The notes: generated by a model from the letters alone, not told the origin. A DNA stretch of 17,659 bases from Bacteroidota bacterium (GCA_002401055.1 NVRZ01000040.1:1-17659), one strand, 5' to 3'. Positions 8,012 through 15,781 are shown, counted from the stretch's first letter. Translations and numbers: made by a program.

Positions 8012-8056
8012 CCGTATTTATACGGTTGACACTCTTACCAATAATCCCTAGTTTTC
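8012..8056 (+). promoter_or_regulatory. regulon promoter 3: single dyad box plus -7-like element, before transthyretin-domain gene
   Basis: CCGTATTTATACGG at 8012-8025 has core GTATTTATAC (8014-8023). A -7-like TAGTTTTC lies at 8049-8056, one mismatch to TAnnTTTG and 35 bp from the core start. A 17-nt stretch, CCCGTATTTATACGGTT, is identical to promoter 1. As in promoter 1, there is only one clear box, and it sits at the gene-proximal position. The start codon at 8094 is 38 nt past the -7 element. Confidence 0.62.
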
Positions 8057-8093
8057 GCTACTCTAATGACTAATCACTAATCAATTAACTGCC

Positions 8094-9479
8094 ATGAGTC
8101 AAGCTCTCACCATTTCAGGTTCCACATATACTGTGCAAGGAACTGTTAGAAACCAAAGCAATAACGAGGGGATCGTTGATCTCCGTGTTTTCGTGTATGA
8201 TAATGACACACTAAAAGTATTTGGTCATGATTTGCTAAGAGATGATTTACTGGGTATTGCGGTCACTGATGGTACGGGTGCATTTAGCGTTAGTTTTGAT
8301 TCTTCAAAATTCGGAGTCTTTGAAAGAAAGCCGGATTTGTACTTTATTGTTCAGGACGCGGGATTGCCATTGCTGGACACCAAAAAATCAGGTGATGTGA
8401 TCGACAATGCAGATGAATCGATGGACCCGATCAACTTTGTAGTGGATCTATCAAAATCTAAATTGCGAGATGAGATCCATAAAGATCCCACAGATGGATG
8501 GGTTGGCGGATTCGCCCAGTCAAATCCTGACTTTGCTTATCCAAATCCTGACTCTGCTTATCCAACTCCGAATCTTAGCTCGTTGGAAATGAAGGGTAAT
8601 ATGGAAAACATAGGTTTGCTGAAACGCCAACAGAAAGTACTTTGGCCTGAGTTTAGCTGGAATACTGAACCGGATGAAACAGATAAGAAGCGCTGTTATC
8701 AGATGTTTGCCCCTGATATCTCCAGGCTGGGGTATACTGATGAAGGCCGGGTCTATTCCATCATTTGTCCGCAACAAGGAGTAAGTTTGGGTAAACTTGG
8801 GAATATGAACGTAGAAGTTACCGTGACCGGTAACAGAGGCTGGGCTAATGAATCGAATCGGGAGCTGGCAGCGGATATGTCAGTAGTTGGTAAGATCTGG
8901 TTTAGTCCGGCTGCGAAAGAAAACAAATTTGTAAAGAAATGGGCAGCTGAACTCGATGAGGATAAACACCCTTTTCCATGGGACAAGGAACATGCAATCG
9001 TGGTCAAGACCCATAAGCCGGGCGACCCTAAACAACCTATTTTCCCTTTGATAAAAGGCGAAAGCAAAGAATTTCCACTTCCTAATTTTGCCAGGCATGA
9101 AGGAATTAAATGGACAGTGGGACATTTAGGTGTACAAATCGGCTCTATCGTGAAGACCAAATCTGAAAAGGTAAATAAGTTTAACCAAGATGTCCTGGAT
9201 ATCTTTAACCTTGGAGCCGGTAATATGCTGAAGGAAGGTAATGTGTTGACCTGGAATGTATGGTTTACAGCACCTGAACTGGTAGTCGAATCGGAATGGC
9301 AGGGACATGCAGAATTATGGCGTAAATCATTAACAATAGACCATGTGAATCCAGAGGGTCCCGGTACAAAAGCAAGATTTTTTGACGGTACGCCTTTCCA
9401 ACCGGCGAAAGCGTTATTTGAGGATATACTAGAGGATCAGTTACCTAAGATTCTTGATTTCTTAAAGAAACGTTTATAG
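8094..9479 (+). CDS. protein with N-terminal transthyretin/CarboxypepD_reg-like domain and unknown C-terminal domain
   Basis: The 461-residue protein has no signal peptide. Residues about 12-118 look like a transthyretin-type or carboxypeptidase regulatory-like beta-sandwich (YTVQGTVRN, a GIVDLRVFVYD strand, an AVTDGTGAFSVSF turn, then PDLYFIVQD). A linker follows with a near-perfect heptad duplication, NPDFAYP-NPDSAYP-TPN (residues 144-160). The C-terminal 290 residues form a domain I do not recognise, with conserved-looking WPEFSWNTEPDETDKKRCYQ, an MFAPDISRLGYTDEGR stretch and many Trp residues. TTR-like folds bind ligands or proteins and often sit on secreted proteins, so the lack of a leader is notable. 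It has its own promoter with a regulon box, and a box-containing gap follows, so it is probably monocistronic. Confidence 0.8.
   Translation: MSQALTISGSTYTVQGTVRNQSNNEGIVDLRVFVYDNDTLKVFGHDLLRDDLLGIAVTDGTGAFSVSFDSSKFGVFERKPDLYFIVQDAGLPLLDTKKSGDVIDNADESMDPINFVVDLSKSKLRDEIHKDPTDGWVGGFAQSNPDFAYPNPDSAYPTPNLSSLEMKGNMENIGLLKRQQKVLWPEFSWNTEPDETDKKRCYQMFAPDISRLGYTDEGRVYSIICPQQGVSLGKLGNMNVEVTVTGNRGWANESNRELAADMSVVGKIWFSPAAKENKFVKKWAAELDEDKHPFPWDKEHAIVVKTHKPGDPKQPIFPLIKGESKEFPLPNFARHEGIKWTVGHLGVQIGSIVKTKSEKVNKFNQDVLDIFNLGAGNMLKEGNVLTWNVWFTAPELVVESEWQGHAELWRKSLTIDHVNPEGPGTKARFFDGTPFQPAKALFEDILEDQLPKILDFLKKRL
8521..8562 (+). repeat. two 21-bp tandem units inside the transthyretin-domain gene
   Basis: The 21-bp unit beginning CAAATCCTGACT occurs twice in direct tandem with one base difference (ctTtg versus ctCtg), followed by a diverged third start (CAACTCCG). 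It encodes NPDFAYP and NPDSAYP in the linker after the N-terminal domain. The near identity points to recent duplication. Confidence 0.85.
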
Positions 9480-9511
9480 CCAGCCTACAACTGAATTAGC
9501 TACCTGATACC

Positions 9512-9582
9512 ACGTATAAATACGGGTGGTTAAAACAGGTATTTCTACTCTTGTAAATTTTATTTATTTGACCGAATATTTG
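9512..9582 (+). promoter_or_regulatory. regulon promoter 4: two dyad boxes plus -7-like element, before lipoprotein/hydrolase operon
   Basis: Box A has core GTATAAATAC at 9514-9523 (one arm mismatch at 9512). Box B has core GTATTTCTAC at 9539-9548, within CAGGTATTTCTACTC. Centres are 25 bp apart. A -7-like AATATTTG lies at 9575-9582, 36 bp from the start of box B. The 18 nt at 9531-9548, TAAAACAGGTATTTCTAC, are identical to promoter 5. The first gene starts 62 nt after the -7 element. Confidence 0.65.
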
Positions 9583-9644
9583 ATTGTATACTGAGCAATA
9601 GGACAATTATCTTTTCAAAGTTTCCATAGCTAAATGTTAAGGAG

Positions 9645-9854
9645 ATGATCAAGAAGCATTTAAGCACGGTACTGGCAACATTATTTGTTTCTGGTTCAAT
9701 CTGGGTTTTCTTTTATATTCGAACTCCATGTTGCCCGTTATCCTCGATTGAATCGTCTTTGGTTGTTCTGGCTTCATTTATTATGATATTACTGTTGAAA
9801 GCGTTACAGAAACAAATTTTCAAGAAAAAAACAGATAAAAAAGATGGGGAATAG
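9645..9854 (+). CDS. small membrane protein with two membrane segments
   Basis: The 69-residue protein has two predicted membrane segments, about residues 7-25 and 35-53, joined by a short loop containing a vicinal CC pair (PCCPLSSIE). The C-terminal tail is strongly basic (KQIFKKKTDKKDGE) and should face the cytoplasm. I do not recognise a family. The gene overlaps the next one by 11 nt, a sign of translational coupling, and it is first in an operon with the lipoprotein and the hydrolase. A role as membrane partner of the lipoprotein is possible from context only. Confidence 0.65.
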   Translation: MIKKHLSTVLATLFVSGSIWVFFYIRTPCCPLSSIESSLVVLASFIMILLLKALQKQIFKKKTDKKDGE

Positions 9855-10725
9855 AAAAATATTGAACTATCTCTTGACAATTGGGATTTTCCTAGTATCG
9901 GCTTGCGCATCTTCCGAAGAGGATCAGGCATCACCTGAACCTCCAGCTGAAGAAATGATGGAAGGCCTGAGTGAGGCAATAGAAGAGGCTGAGTCTGAAT
10001 CTGGGGAGGGGACAGAAGGAAGTGAAGATGGAGCTGAAGATCCTGATTCTTGGTTGGGGGATGAAGAAATGGAGATCGGGGCTTCCTGGGAGGAAAGTGA
10101 AGAAAATGGAGATTTGCATTCTAACACTGCAATGATCGCAGGTAGGGACTTTCTAATTGGAAATTCAAAAGAAGTTGAAGGTTATGGCCTGTATAGTTAT
10201 TTTCTGCTAGGATCTAAACCAGATGATAATAATCGTGAGCGGTATCTGGCTATAATTGGTGAATTTTTAAATATAACTGAAGCCAAAATCTTGGAAGAGG
10301 AATATGATAGGAGTAGACAAGATATTAACATCACATATTTCCCATTAATAAAAAAGCCAATAAAAAATGTATCGGCTGAATGGATATTGGATCATTACGA
10401 TTTCACACGAGCCCGAATATTGCTAAATAATTTATCCAGCGAGCGATTAAATGGAGTATATATTATTTCTACTGTCAAAGTGCTGAGCAAAAACCCTATT
10501 GGTTCAGATAGCTATTTATTTCAGAATTTGACAACGGTACATCATTCACTGGTAAAACTATGGGTAGAAGAATTTCTAAAACAGTCGTCAAAACCAAATT
10601 TTTGGGAAAAGGAAGATGGTAATGCATTTATCATGAATATGAGAAATCATATCGCCATATCTGCGGAGGCATTGAACATTGTCAAAGTGGAACTGGATAA
10701 ATGGTTAGCATGGATTAACTCATGA
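9844..10725 (+). CDS. lipoprotein with acidic linker and unknown C-terminal domain
   Basis: The 293-residue protein starts with a lipoprotein signal peptide: a basic N-terminus, hydrophobic residues 6-18 and lipobox VSAC with the modified Cys21. The residues after it (C-A-S-S-E-E-D) form an acidic patch close to the cysteine, like the lipoprotein export signal that sends Bacteroidota lipoproteins to the outer face of the outer membrane. Residues about 25-90 are low-complexity and rich in Glu, Ser, Asp and Pro, probably a flexible stalk. The folded part (about 95-293) has a GYGLYSYFLLGSKPDDNNRE segment and a helical C-terminal half that I cannot assign. It overlaps the upstream small membrane gene and lies 21 nt before the hydrolase gene, so all three are co-expressed. 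Confidence 0.8.
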   Translation: MGNRKILNYLLTIGIFLVSACASSEEDQASPEPPAEEMMEGLSEAIEEAESESGEGTEGSEDGAEDPDSWLGDEEMEIGASWEESEENGDLHSNTAMIAGRDFLIGNSKEVEGYGLYSYFLLGSKPDDNNRERYLAIIGEFLNITEAKILEEEYDRSRQDINITYFPLIKKPIKNVSAEWILDHYDFTRARILLNNLSSERLNGVYIISTVKVLSKNPIGSDSYLFQNLTTVHHSLVKLWVEEFLKQSSKPNFWEKEDGNAFIMNMRNHIAISAEALNIVKVELDKWLAWINS

Positions 10726-10746
10726 AAATTAACATTTAGATAAGCA

Positions 10747-12402
10747 ATGAGAAAAATAAGACCAACATCTACGTCAAACCTTTTATCAGGAAAGAACCAG
10801 TCACAGTTTATCATATTGGGGTCTGAAGAAAGCGAAACAGACAGCTCAAGGGAGCTTGTTGTCAGGAAGATAAAAGGGAAGTTGACCGATAAAATTCCAG
10901 GAGTTTGGGGTACGCTGGGCAAGGAAAACAATTCCGGCTTAGAATGGCCTGGCGAATTGCATTTTTCCGGAGAGGGGAATGACAATTCCAAAGGCGAAAC
11001 CCTGCAACAGATCAAAGAGCTCTATGAAATAAATGACCAGCTAAATAATGAAGATGTCAAGGTGAAAGAGCGGTTTATCAATTTTGATAAAATCGATTTC
11101 CCAGAATTGCCTCGGACATTTGACGAAAGCGATATCCCAAATTTGAGGCTCACTGTTTTTGTGAGCCCGGATGAAGGAGCGTTGGTGTATTACCAGCATT
11201 ATCGGGGAACATTCAGAAGAGAGAAAAATGCAGATGTGGAGTACATTCTACCGAAGGCAACTAAAGGCCACACCACCAATCGGGACCGGCTGGACTATAT
11301 TTTCCCAATGCTGCCTAAAAGAAAAATGGTCAGGAATAGTGGTGGTGGGAAACCTTTCCGGCTAAGCAAAATGCCCTTCAATCGAAGCTTTGTTGTAAAG
11401 GTGCTAACGTTTAAGCGCAATAACTACCAGGGTGCAGCAAACAAAATATTGAATAAGATCATATACAAGGTGAACGGAAAAGACAAGTACAAGTTGTTAA
11501 AATACAATGCTGCGGCAAATGGTTTTAAGGAAGTTGACCACCAACAGGTATCGATTGACAATAAAGTGAAAACACTACTACTGATCCACGGCACGTTTTC
11601 CACTACGGATGGCTCCTTTGGAGGGCTGCTCAGTAAAGAATATGATAGGAATAAAAAATCCTGGCTTCAGAAGACAATGGAAACTGGGCGTTACAAGCAG
11701 ATTCTCGCGTTCAACCATCCCACAATTAGCCAGGATGCGAAACACAATGTAAAGGTCTTGTCACAAAGGTTAGGGGCTATTTCTTTTAAAAACAATCCAG
11801 TGGATATTATAACAACTAGCCGAGGAGGGTTGGTAGGCAAATATCTCGCCTGTTGTTTTCAAAATGACAAACTACCAATAAATAAAGCTGCATTAATTAC
11901 TTGTGCTAACGGTTCAGGTTATTTCGATACCGGAAAAATGATAGGGAAGATGCTCAGTATCTTCAAAAAATCGGCCTCTTCATCCGGTAACCCTATAGGA
12001 GGTATTATTTTGGGTATTGCACAATTTTCTGTTGAGTTCTTTCTCGACCAGCCCGGTTGTCGGCAAATGACCATAAGCAGCAACCGGTTAAATAACATAT
12101 TAAATTCCGTTCCGAAACCTCACAATCAAACGATGCAGTTCAAGGCAATAACTGGTGATTGGGACAAAATTTTGGTAAAGCACAGCGGCTTATTTAAAAA
12201 ATGGGGATTTAGAGGAATAGATTTAATTATTAAATCTATGCTTGGAAAGGAACACGATTGGGTTATTGGCACTCGTGAGCAAAAAATACTGCCTCCTGGT
12301 TATGATGGGAACATAGTACAGGTCAGGTCTTTCCATACCCAATACTTGAACTCTGACAAATGTCCGGACCAAGTACATCAGATATTATGGAGTTTTCTAT
12401 GA
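10747..12402 (+). CDS. alpha/beta-hydrolase-fold protein (DUF7379-like esterase/lipase) with large N-terminal region
   Basis: The C-terminal half of this 551-residue protein shows an alpha/beta-hydrolase core. It has strand plus oxyanion segment LLLIHGTF (H281-G282), a nucleophile elbow ITTSRGG with candidate Ser358, candidate acid D471 or D473 in TGDWDKI, and candidate His530 in RSFHTQY (H506 in EHDWV is another option). The elbow reads T-S-R-G-G in place of the usual G-x-S-x-G, a variant that I associate with DUF7379-like lipase domains. The first 270 residues are unassigned and include a VSPDEGALVYYQHYRG stretch and a basic, Lys/Asn-rich segment. A hydrophobic stretch (about 415-434) could contact lipid. 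There is no signal peptide. It closes the operon with the small membrane protein and lipoprotein. The substrate is unknown. Confidence 0.82.
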   Translation: MRKIRPTSTSNLLSGKNQSQFIILGSEESETDSSRELVVRKIKGKLTDKIPGVWGTLGKENNSGLEWPGELHFSGEGNDNSKGETLQQIKELYEINDQLNNEDVKVKERFINFDKIDFPELPRTFDESDIPNLRLTVFVSPDEGALVYYQHYRGTFRREKNADVEYILPKATKGHTTNRDRLDYIFPMLPKRKMVRNSGGGKPFRLSKMPFNRSFVVKVLTFKRNNYQGAANKILNKIIYKVNGKDKYKLLKYNAAANGFKEVDHQQVSIDNKVKTLLLIHGTFSTTDGSFGGLLSKEYDRNKKSWLQKTMETGRYKQILAFNHPTISQDAKHNVKVLSQRLGAISFKNNPVDIITTSRGGLVGKYLACCFQNDKLPINKAALITCANGSGYFDTGKMIGKMLSIFKKSASSSGNPIGGIILGIAQFSVEFFLDQPGCRQMTISSNRLNNILNSVPKPHNQTMQFKAITGDWDKILVKHSGLFKKWGFRGIDLIIKSMLGKEHDWVIGTREQKILPPGYDGNIVQVRSFHTQYLNSDKCPDQVHQILWSFL

Positions 12403-12507
12403 TGGTAGGGTAAGCTCGGCATTAATCTTCTTCTCCTGTTTCCTTATCATTGAGTAGTTAAAGCTTTTTTCCTCAAGAGAAGTTGCAGCGATTATTGCAA
12501 GGTACTA

Positions 12508-12577
12508 CCGTATAAGTACGGGTATCTAAAACAGGTATTTCTACCCTGTTTTTTTCATTGCCTTTCAATTACTTTAA
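12508..12577 (+). promoter_or_regulatory. regulon promoter 5: two dyad boxes plus weak -7-like element, before tyrosinase 1
   Basis: Box A has core GTATAAGTAC at 12510-12519 inside CCGTATAAGTACGG. Box B has core GTATTTCTAC at 12535-12544. Centres are 25 bp apart. TACTTTAA at 12570-12577 keeps TA and TT of the -7 consensus and starts 35 bp from the start of box B. Box B can also be drawn as a CAGGTA/TACcCTG hairpin followed by seven T (12549-12555), so termination of the preceding operon at this point is an alternative or additional role. The gene starts 69 nt past the -7-like element. Confidence 0.6.
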
Positions 12578-12646
12578 CGTATTGCTTAATAAGAGCTTAG
12601 AATAAGTTCATGTTCAAGGAAGAATCAAACTCTAACAAAAGAAATA

Positions 12647-13537
12647 ATGAATATAGTATATATCATTGGAGGCATTATAGTAGCTATCATTGCTTTTATT
12701 ATTCTACGACTACGAGGTGGTAGTCAGCGATCAACAACACCATCCACACCAACTATATCTACGACCCCAACAACTCCCCTAACCCCACCGCCAGTATCGA
12801 CTTCAACGCCTACAACCCCGGCAACACCTTCTACTCCGACAACGACAACTACTCCCACAACTACACCTACACCCGCGCCATCCACATCAATAGTGCGAAA
12901 AAGTACATCTGCACTATCTTCCACTGAATGGGATAATTTTAAAGTCGCAGTTACGACGCTGATCAGTAATGGGACTTATGGGCAACTAGTTGCTATTCAC
13001 TCAAATCCCGCGCATAGAATGCATGGTACAAGCAGACCTCCGGTAAATGTAGAACGATTTCTTCCCTGGCACCGAGCATACTTGCACACATTAGAAAAGG
13101 AGCTTCAGAATGTCGATAATTCGGTTTCAATCCCTTATTGGGACTGGATCAATGACAGGGGAATACCGCCTGAACTCAGCAGTTTTTTAGGAACGGCGCA
13201 AAGCAGAAGCCCGAGGGGCCCTTCCAGTTTACCTGGATCTTTAACAACCATCAATAATCAGAGCGCTTACACTGCCTTTACACAAGAATTAGAAGATGGC
13301 CCTCACAATTCCGTTCATGGGTGGGTAGGCGGAGATATGGGATCTCTTCCCGACGCGCCTGGTGACCCGTTATTTTGGATGCACCATGCGATGATCGATA
13401 AAATATGGCATGACTGGCAACAAACTCATCCGGGGGAGGTGCCAAACTTATCCGGGATTGATGCAACAATGGATCCATGGAGTGAAACAGCCTCATTCGT
13501 CAATGATCTCCAGAATTTGGGATATACTTATCAGTAA
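12647..13537 (+). CDS. membrane-anchored tyrosinase-family copper oxidase with Thr/Pro-rich stalk
   Basis: The 296-residue protein starts with an uncleaved signal-anchor (residues 3-20) followed by RLRGG. Residues 28-82 are almost only Thr, Pro and Ser and should form an extended stalk. The type-3 copper domain fills residues 90-296. Copper site A contains FLPWHRAYL (H142) and IPYWDW (162-167), with upstream candidates H118, H123 and H126. Copper site B is H220-x3-H224 in HNSVHGWVGG and the HH pair 246-247 in DPLFWMHH. The family oxidises mono- or diphenols to quinones. Oddly, no His lies nine residues before H142, where site A normally has its second ligand. It has its own promoter with regulon boxes and converges with the LpxR-like gene 28 nt away. 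If the positively charged RLRGG faces inward, the catalytic domain is outside the cytoplasmic membrane, although a cytoplasm-facing topology cannot be excluded. Confidence 0.88.
   Translation: MNIVYIIGGIIVAIIAFIILRLRGGSQRSTTPSTPTISTTPTTPLTPPPVSTSTPTTPATPSTPTTTTTPTTTPTPAPSTSIVRKSTSALSSTEWDNFKVAVTTLISNGTYGQLVAIHSNPAHRMHGTSRPPVNVERFLPWHRAYLHTLEKELQNVDNSVSIPYWDWINDRGIPPELSSFLGTAQSRSPRGPSSLPGSLTTINNQSAYTAFTQELEDGPHNSVHGWVGGDMGSLPDAPGDPLFWMHHAMIDKIWHDWQQTHPGEVPNLSGIDATMDPWSETASFVNDLQNLGYTYQ
12728..12892 (+). repeat. low-complexity ACN/CCN codon tract encoding the Thr/Pro stalk
   Basis: Residues 28-82 of tyrosinase 1 are encoded by a tract of Thr and Pro codons in shifting TP, TTP and TTTTTP units, with varied third bases. 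The codon variation argues for selection on protein composition more than for recent DNA slippage. Such stalks are often flexible, protease-resistant spacers and can be O-glycosylated in Bacteroidota. Confidence 0.8.
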
Positions 13538-13565
13538 CGTATATCGCTGAATCAAGAGCTGCCTG

Positions 13566-15278
13566 TTATATCAGATAGCTCAAACGTATTCTGGCCCACC
13601 AGTGCCAGCCTTTTTCGCGCTGTCCCTGCAAAGTGAACTCTTGAGAAATAAAGGATAGTTGGTACATAACCGACATCTTTTTTGTAGATACAACCGCACT
13701 GAAATCCATTAATCCTATTGTTCTTTCAATAGAATCTGTGCCTATTACATAAAGATCAATTGGAGATGATGGGTGCTCATCTGGCCTGGTTTTAAAAACG
13801 CCCACCCCTTCTAATGCAGAATTGTGCTGAACATATCTTAATCGAGCGGTTGCAGTAAACATCCAATTGAAATTAGGATTCTTATCTAACCGGATATCAT
13901 TGTGCGCGCTCTTCTGCTTAAAGCTTCTTGTGGAGAAACTGAGGCCACCGCCATAACTCGTCTGTATATTTCCAATTTGTCCTTCAGCAATCAGGGAGAA
14001 GTGCATAAAATCCTTCCAATCCTGTTTCTTTGCATCTCCTTTGTGCTTCCCACATTTCTTTACTCCTCTATCTCTGTGGCCCCTGTAATGATTGAATAGG
14101 TCTCCATCACCTGAGAGAAGCATGAATTCCCACTGTTTCTCATAATTGTAAGCAAAGCGCCCGGTCGACGCTATTTGACTTGACCAGCCATTGGGCCTTA
14201 AGGATCCCACGGTGACATCCCTGTGTATGGTGGATTGAATAGAATTCCCAGCGCTCCCACCAATTTGTCCGAGTTTTAAATAGGTTGTAGATCTGTTGAA
14301 GCCATCGTTGGAGATCCGGTACTTTGCCCTGCCAAAGTACTGAATGGAGGCAAATGGCCTATCTAAGGAATCAAAGCTGGAATCCGCAACAAAAATATTG
14401 GTATCCCGAATATTCGGAGTATATACCTCAACACCATAGAACAACCCCTGATAACCCAGGTAATTGCTGGGGTTCCAGCGTCTCAGGAATTTCCATTTGG
14501 GCCATCCTGGGTAGAACCTCATCTTAAGAAAGTCGGTTGTTACCTCCAGCCTTCCTCCACCCGTGTAGTTTCGGTCTTCATTTTTATAGGGAAAAAAAGT
14601 GTCATTATCTATTCCAAAATACACGCCTTTAATAAGTCGTTTGCTGGCCGGAAGGTAGCTGTATTGTACAAACTGCTTTGTAATTAAAAGATTCAAATGC
14701 TCTTTAACCAGCTCGAAATTCCTCCTGATCGAATGCACATAGTCATATTTGTTAAACTTGGCTTCATCCATATAATTCTCAAACTCTTTGAAAATTGCCA
14801 GCGTGGTGGATACATTTTCAACCTTTTCTAAATAATACCTGATGGTATCCAATGGAAGCGCATCATTGTACAATCTCAACAAACACGCATTCATTACCCG
14901 GGCTTGATCCTCTTTTTTCACAACAAAAGATCGACTCACCACTATTCGGAATTGTTTCCTTGAAATGGTAGTGTCCGTGGGTTTCATTTTGAATAAGGCA
15001 GCTTCATGAAGATTGTCAAACTCAATGAGATTAAGCCCTATTTGATTGGTCAGTGAAGTTTGTAAAAGCTGGTACGCCGTTTTATTAAGGGTCTTGGGTA
15101 TTTCTTCCAGTTCAAAAGTGTCAATCAGATCAGTTAAATAATGAATGGTGCTATCGAACAAGCGGACCTTCTCCACTCTTTCGTGAGATTTCAAATTTAA
15201 ATACTTGCTGCAGTCGACCATTTGTGATTGGCAGGTGAAGCCAAAGAGGACCAGTAACGTAATCAGAGAAAACTTCAT
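13566..15278 (-). CDS. LpxR-like outer-membrane lipid A deacylase domain with N-terminal helical extension
   Basis: The 570-residue protein begins with a Sec signal peptide (MKFSLITLLVLFGFTCQSQ). Residues about 25-210 are helical and unassigned. From about 218 on it resembles the LpxR/DUF2219 beta-barrel family, which removes the 3'-acyloxyacyl group of lipid A at the outer membrane. Family landmarks are present: GIDNDTFF with N225/D226 matching the catalytic Asn-Asp of LpxR, NYTGGG (T239), DRPFAS at 306, GQIGGSAGN at 337 and candidate catalytic H352 in IQSTIHR. The chain ends in aromatic-rich strands with a terminal SYLI, as expected for a barrel. Typical LpxR proteins are about 300-350 residues, so the N-terminal extension is extra. 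The gene converges on tyrosinase 1 and is divergent from the 72-residue gene; the box in its upstream gap is oriented toward the other gene. Confidence 0.78.
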   Translation of the reverse strand: MKFSLITLLVLFGFTCQSQMVDCSKYLNLKSHERVEKVRLFDSTIHYLTDLIDTFELEEIPKTLNKTAYQLLQTSLTNQIGLNLIEFDNLHEAALFKMKPTDTTISRKQFRIVVSRSFVVKKEDQARVMNACLLRLYNDALPLDTIRYYLEKVENVSTTLAIFKEFENYMDEAKFNKYDYVHSIRRNFELVKEHLNLLITKQFVQYSYLPASKRLIKGVYFGIDNDTFFPYKNEDRNYTGGGRLEVTTDFLKMRFYPGWPKWKFLRRWNPSNYLGYQGLFYGVEVYTPNIRDTNIFVADSSFDSLDRPFASIQYFGRAKYRISNDGFNRSTTYLKLGQIGGSAGNSIQSTIHRDVTVGSLRPNGWSSQIASTGRFAYNYEKQWEFMLLSGDGDLFNHYRGHRDRGVKKCGKHKGDAKKQDWKDFMHFSLIAEGQIGNIQTSYGGGLSFSTRSFKQKSAHNDIRLDKNPNFNWMFTATARLRYVQHNSALEGVGVFKTRPDEHPSSPIDLYVIGTDSIERTIGLMDFSAVVSTKKMSVMYQLSFISQEFTLQGQREKGWHWWARIRLSYLI

Positions 15279-15358
15279 AATGATCAGGTTTATTCTTGGT
15301 GAGTCATATAGATATATAGTAACAACTCCAGTTTACAAAACCATTTTGAACAAAAACA

Positions 15359-15429
15359 CAGTATAAATACGGGTATTAAGAATCACGAAATTCTACTCTA
15401 TTTTCTTTCCGCAATTTGTTCTTTATTTG
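15359..15429 (+). promoter_or_regulatory. regulon promoter 6: two dyad boxes plus -7-like element, before tyrosinase 2 operon
   Basis: Box A has core GTATAAATAC at 15361-15370, with one arm degenerate on the left (CAGTAT). Box B has the degenerate core GAAATTCTAC at 15387-15396. Centres are 26 bp apart. A -7-like TTTATTTG (one mismatch) lies at 15422-15429, 35 bp from the start of box B. The first gene starts 133 nt further on, giving a long leader. The site lies in the divergent gap with the LpxR-like gene, but the box and -7 spacing supports transcription toward the tyrosinase side. Confidence 0.6.
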
Positions 15430-15562
15430 GGTAAATCGTAATAAGTAGAGATGCCATGGTTAACCGGGGAATGGATTTGGGATATAGTTTTATAATATTA
15501 CATTAAGAAACATCTCTATCATAAAAATTTATCAATCACAATATTAATCAAACGGAAAAGCC

Positions 15563-15781
15563 ATGGCAGAACAGAAAGAAACATTCAAAGGATTTGAGAT
15601 TGTCATAGATGACAATGATAAACTAACTATTGATGGTGCGTCCATTGAGGTGGCTCAATCAGATGAGGGTAACTATTATACCAATTACCTGCCCTATACG
15701 GAATATGCCAGTTTAATGGAACTGGCAAAGCAAACGGTGGATAAAGCCCCCGGTTTCGATACCATTTCGGGAGGTGAATAA
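15563..15781 (+). CDS. 72-residue protein paired with tyrosinase 2, possible caddie/accessory protein
   Basis: This small acidic soluble protein (72 residues) has no signal peptide. It is predicted to form a short beta-rich unit (FKGFEIVIDDNDKLTIDG) followed by an aromatic loop, YYTNYLPYTEYASL (residues 38-51), and a helix (LMELAKQTVDKA). It lies 31 nt before the tyrosinase 2 start, in the same transcript. I do not recognise a named family. In Streptomyces the small protein MelC1 delivers copper to tyrosinase MelC2 and places a tyrosine in the active site. The gene position and Tyr-rich loop here make an analogous accessory role plausible, but there is no visible sequence homology to MelC1 and few metal-binding residues (no His, no Cys). 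Confidence 0.7.
   Translation: MAEQKETFKGFEIVIDDNDKLTIDGASIEVAQSDEGNYYTNYLPYTEYASLMELAKQTVDKAPGFDTISGGE

Noticed and set aside
7933..8073. A 46-codon open frame after the PLD-like gene
   Set aside because: It runs straight through the promoter 3 box and -7-like element and resembles no known protein, so it is better read as non-coding control DNA.
12532..12555. Hairpin plus T-run at box B of promoter 5 as a plain intrinsic terminator
   Set aside because: The stem is short and bulged, and the same box B recurs at other promoters without a comparable T-run and at fixed distance to a -7-like element. A secondary terminator role stays possible.
12724..12924. Minus-strand frame made of Val/Gly/Asp repeats
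   Set aside because: It is the complement of the Thr/Pro codon tract of tyrosinase 1, with no independent evidence.
13538..13565. A terminator between the convergent tyrosinase 1 and LpxR-like genes
   Set aside because: The 28-nt gap holds no convincing GC-rich hairpin or T-run.
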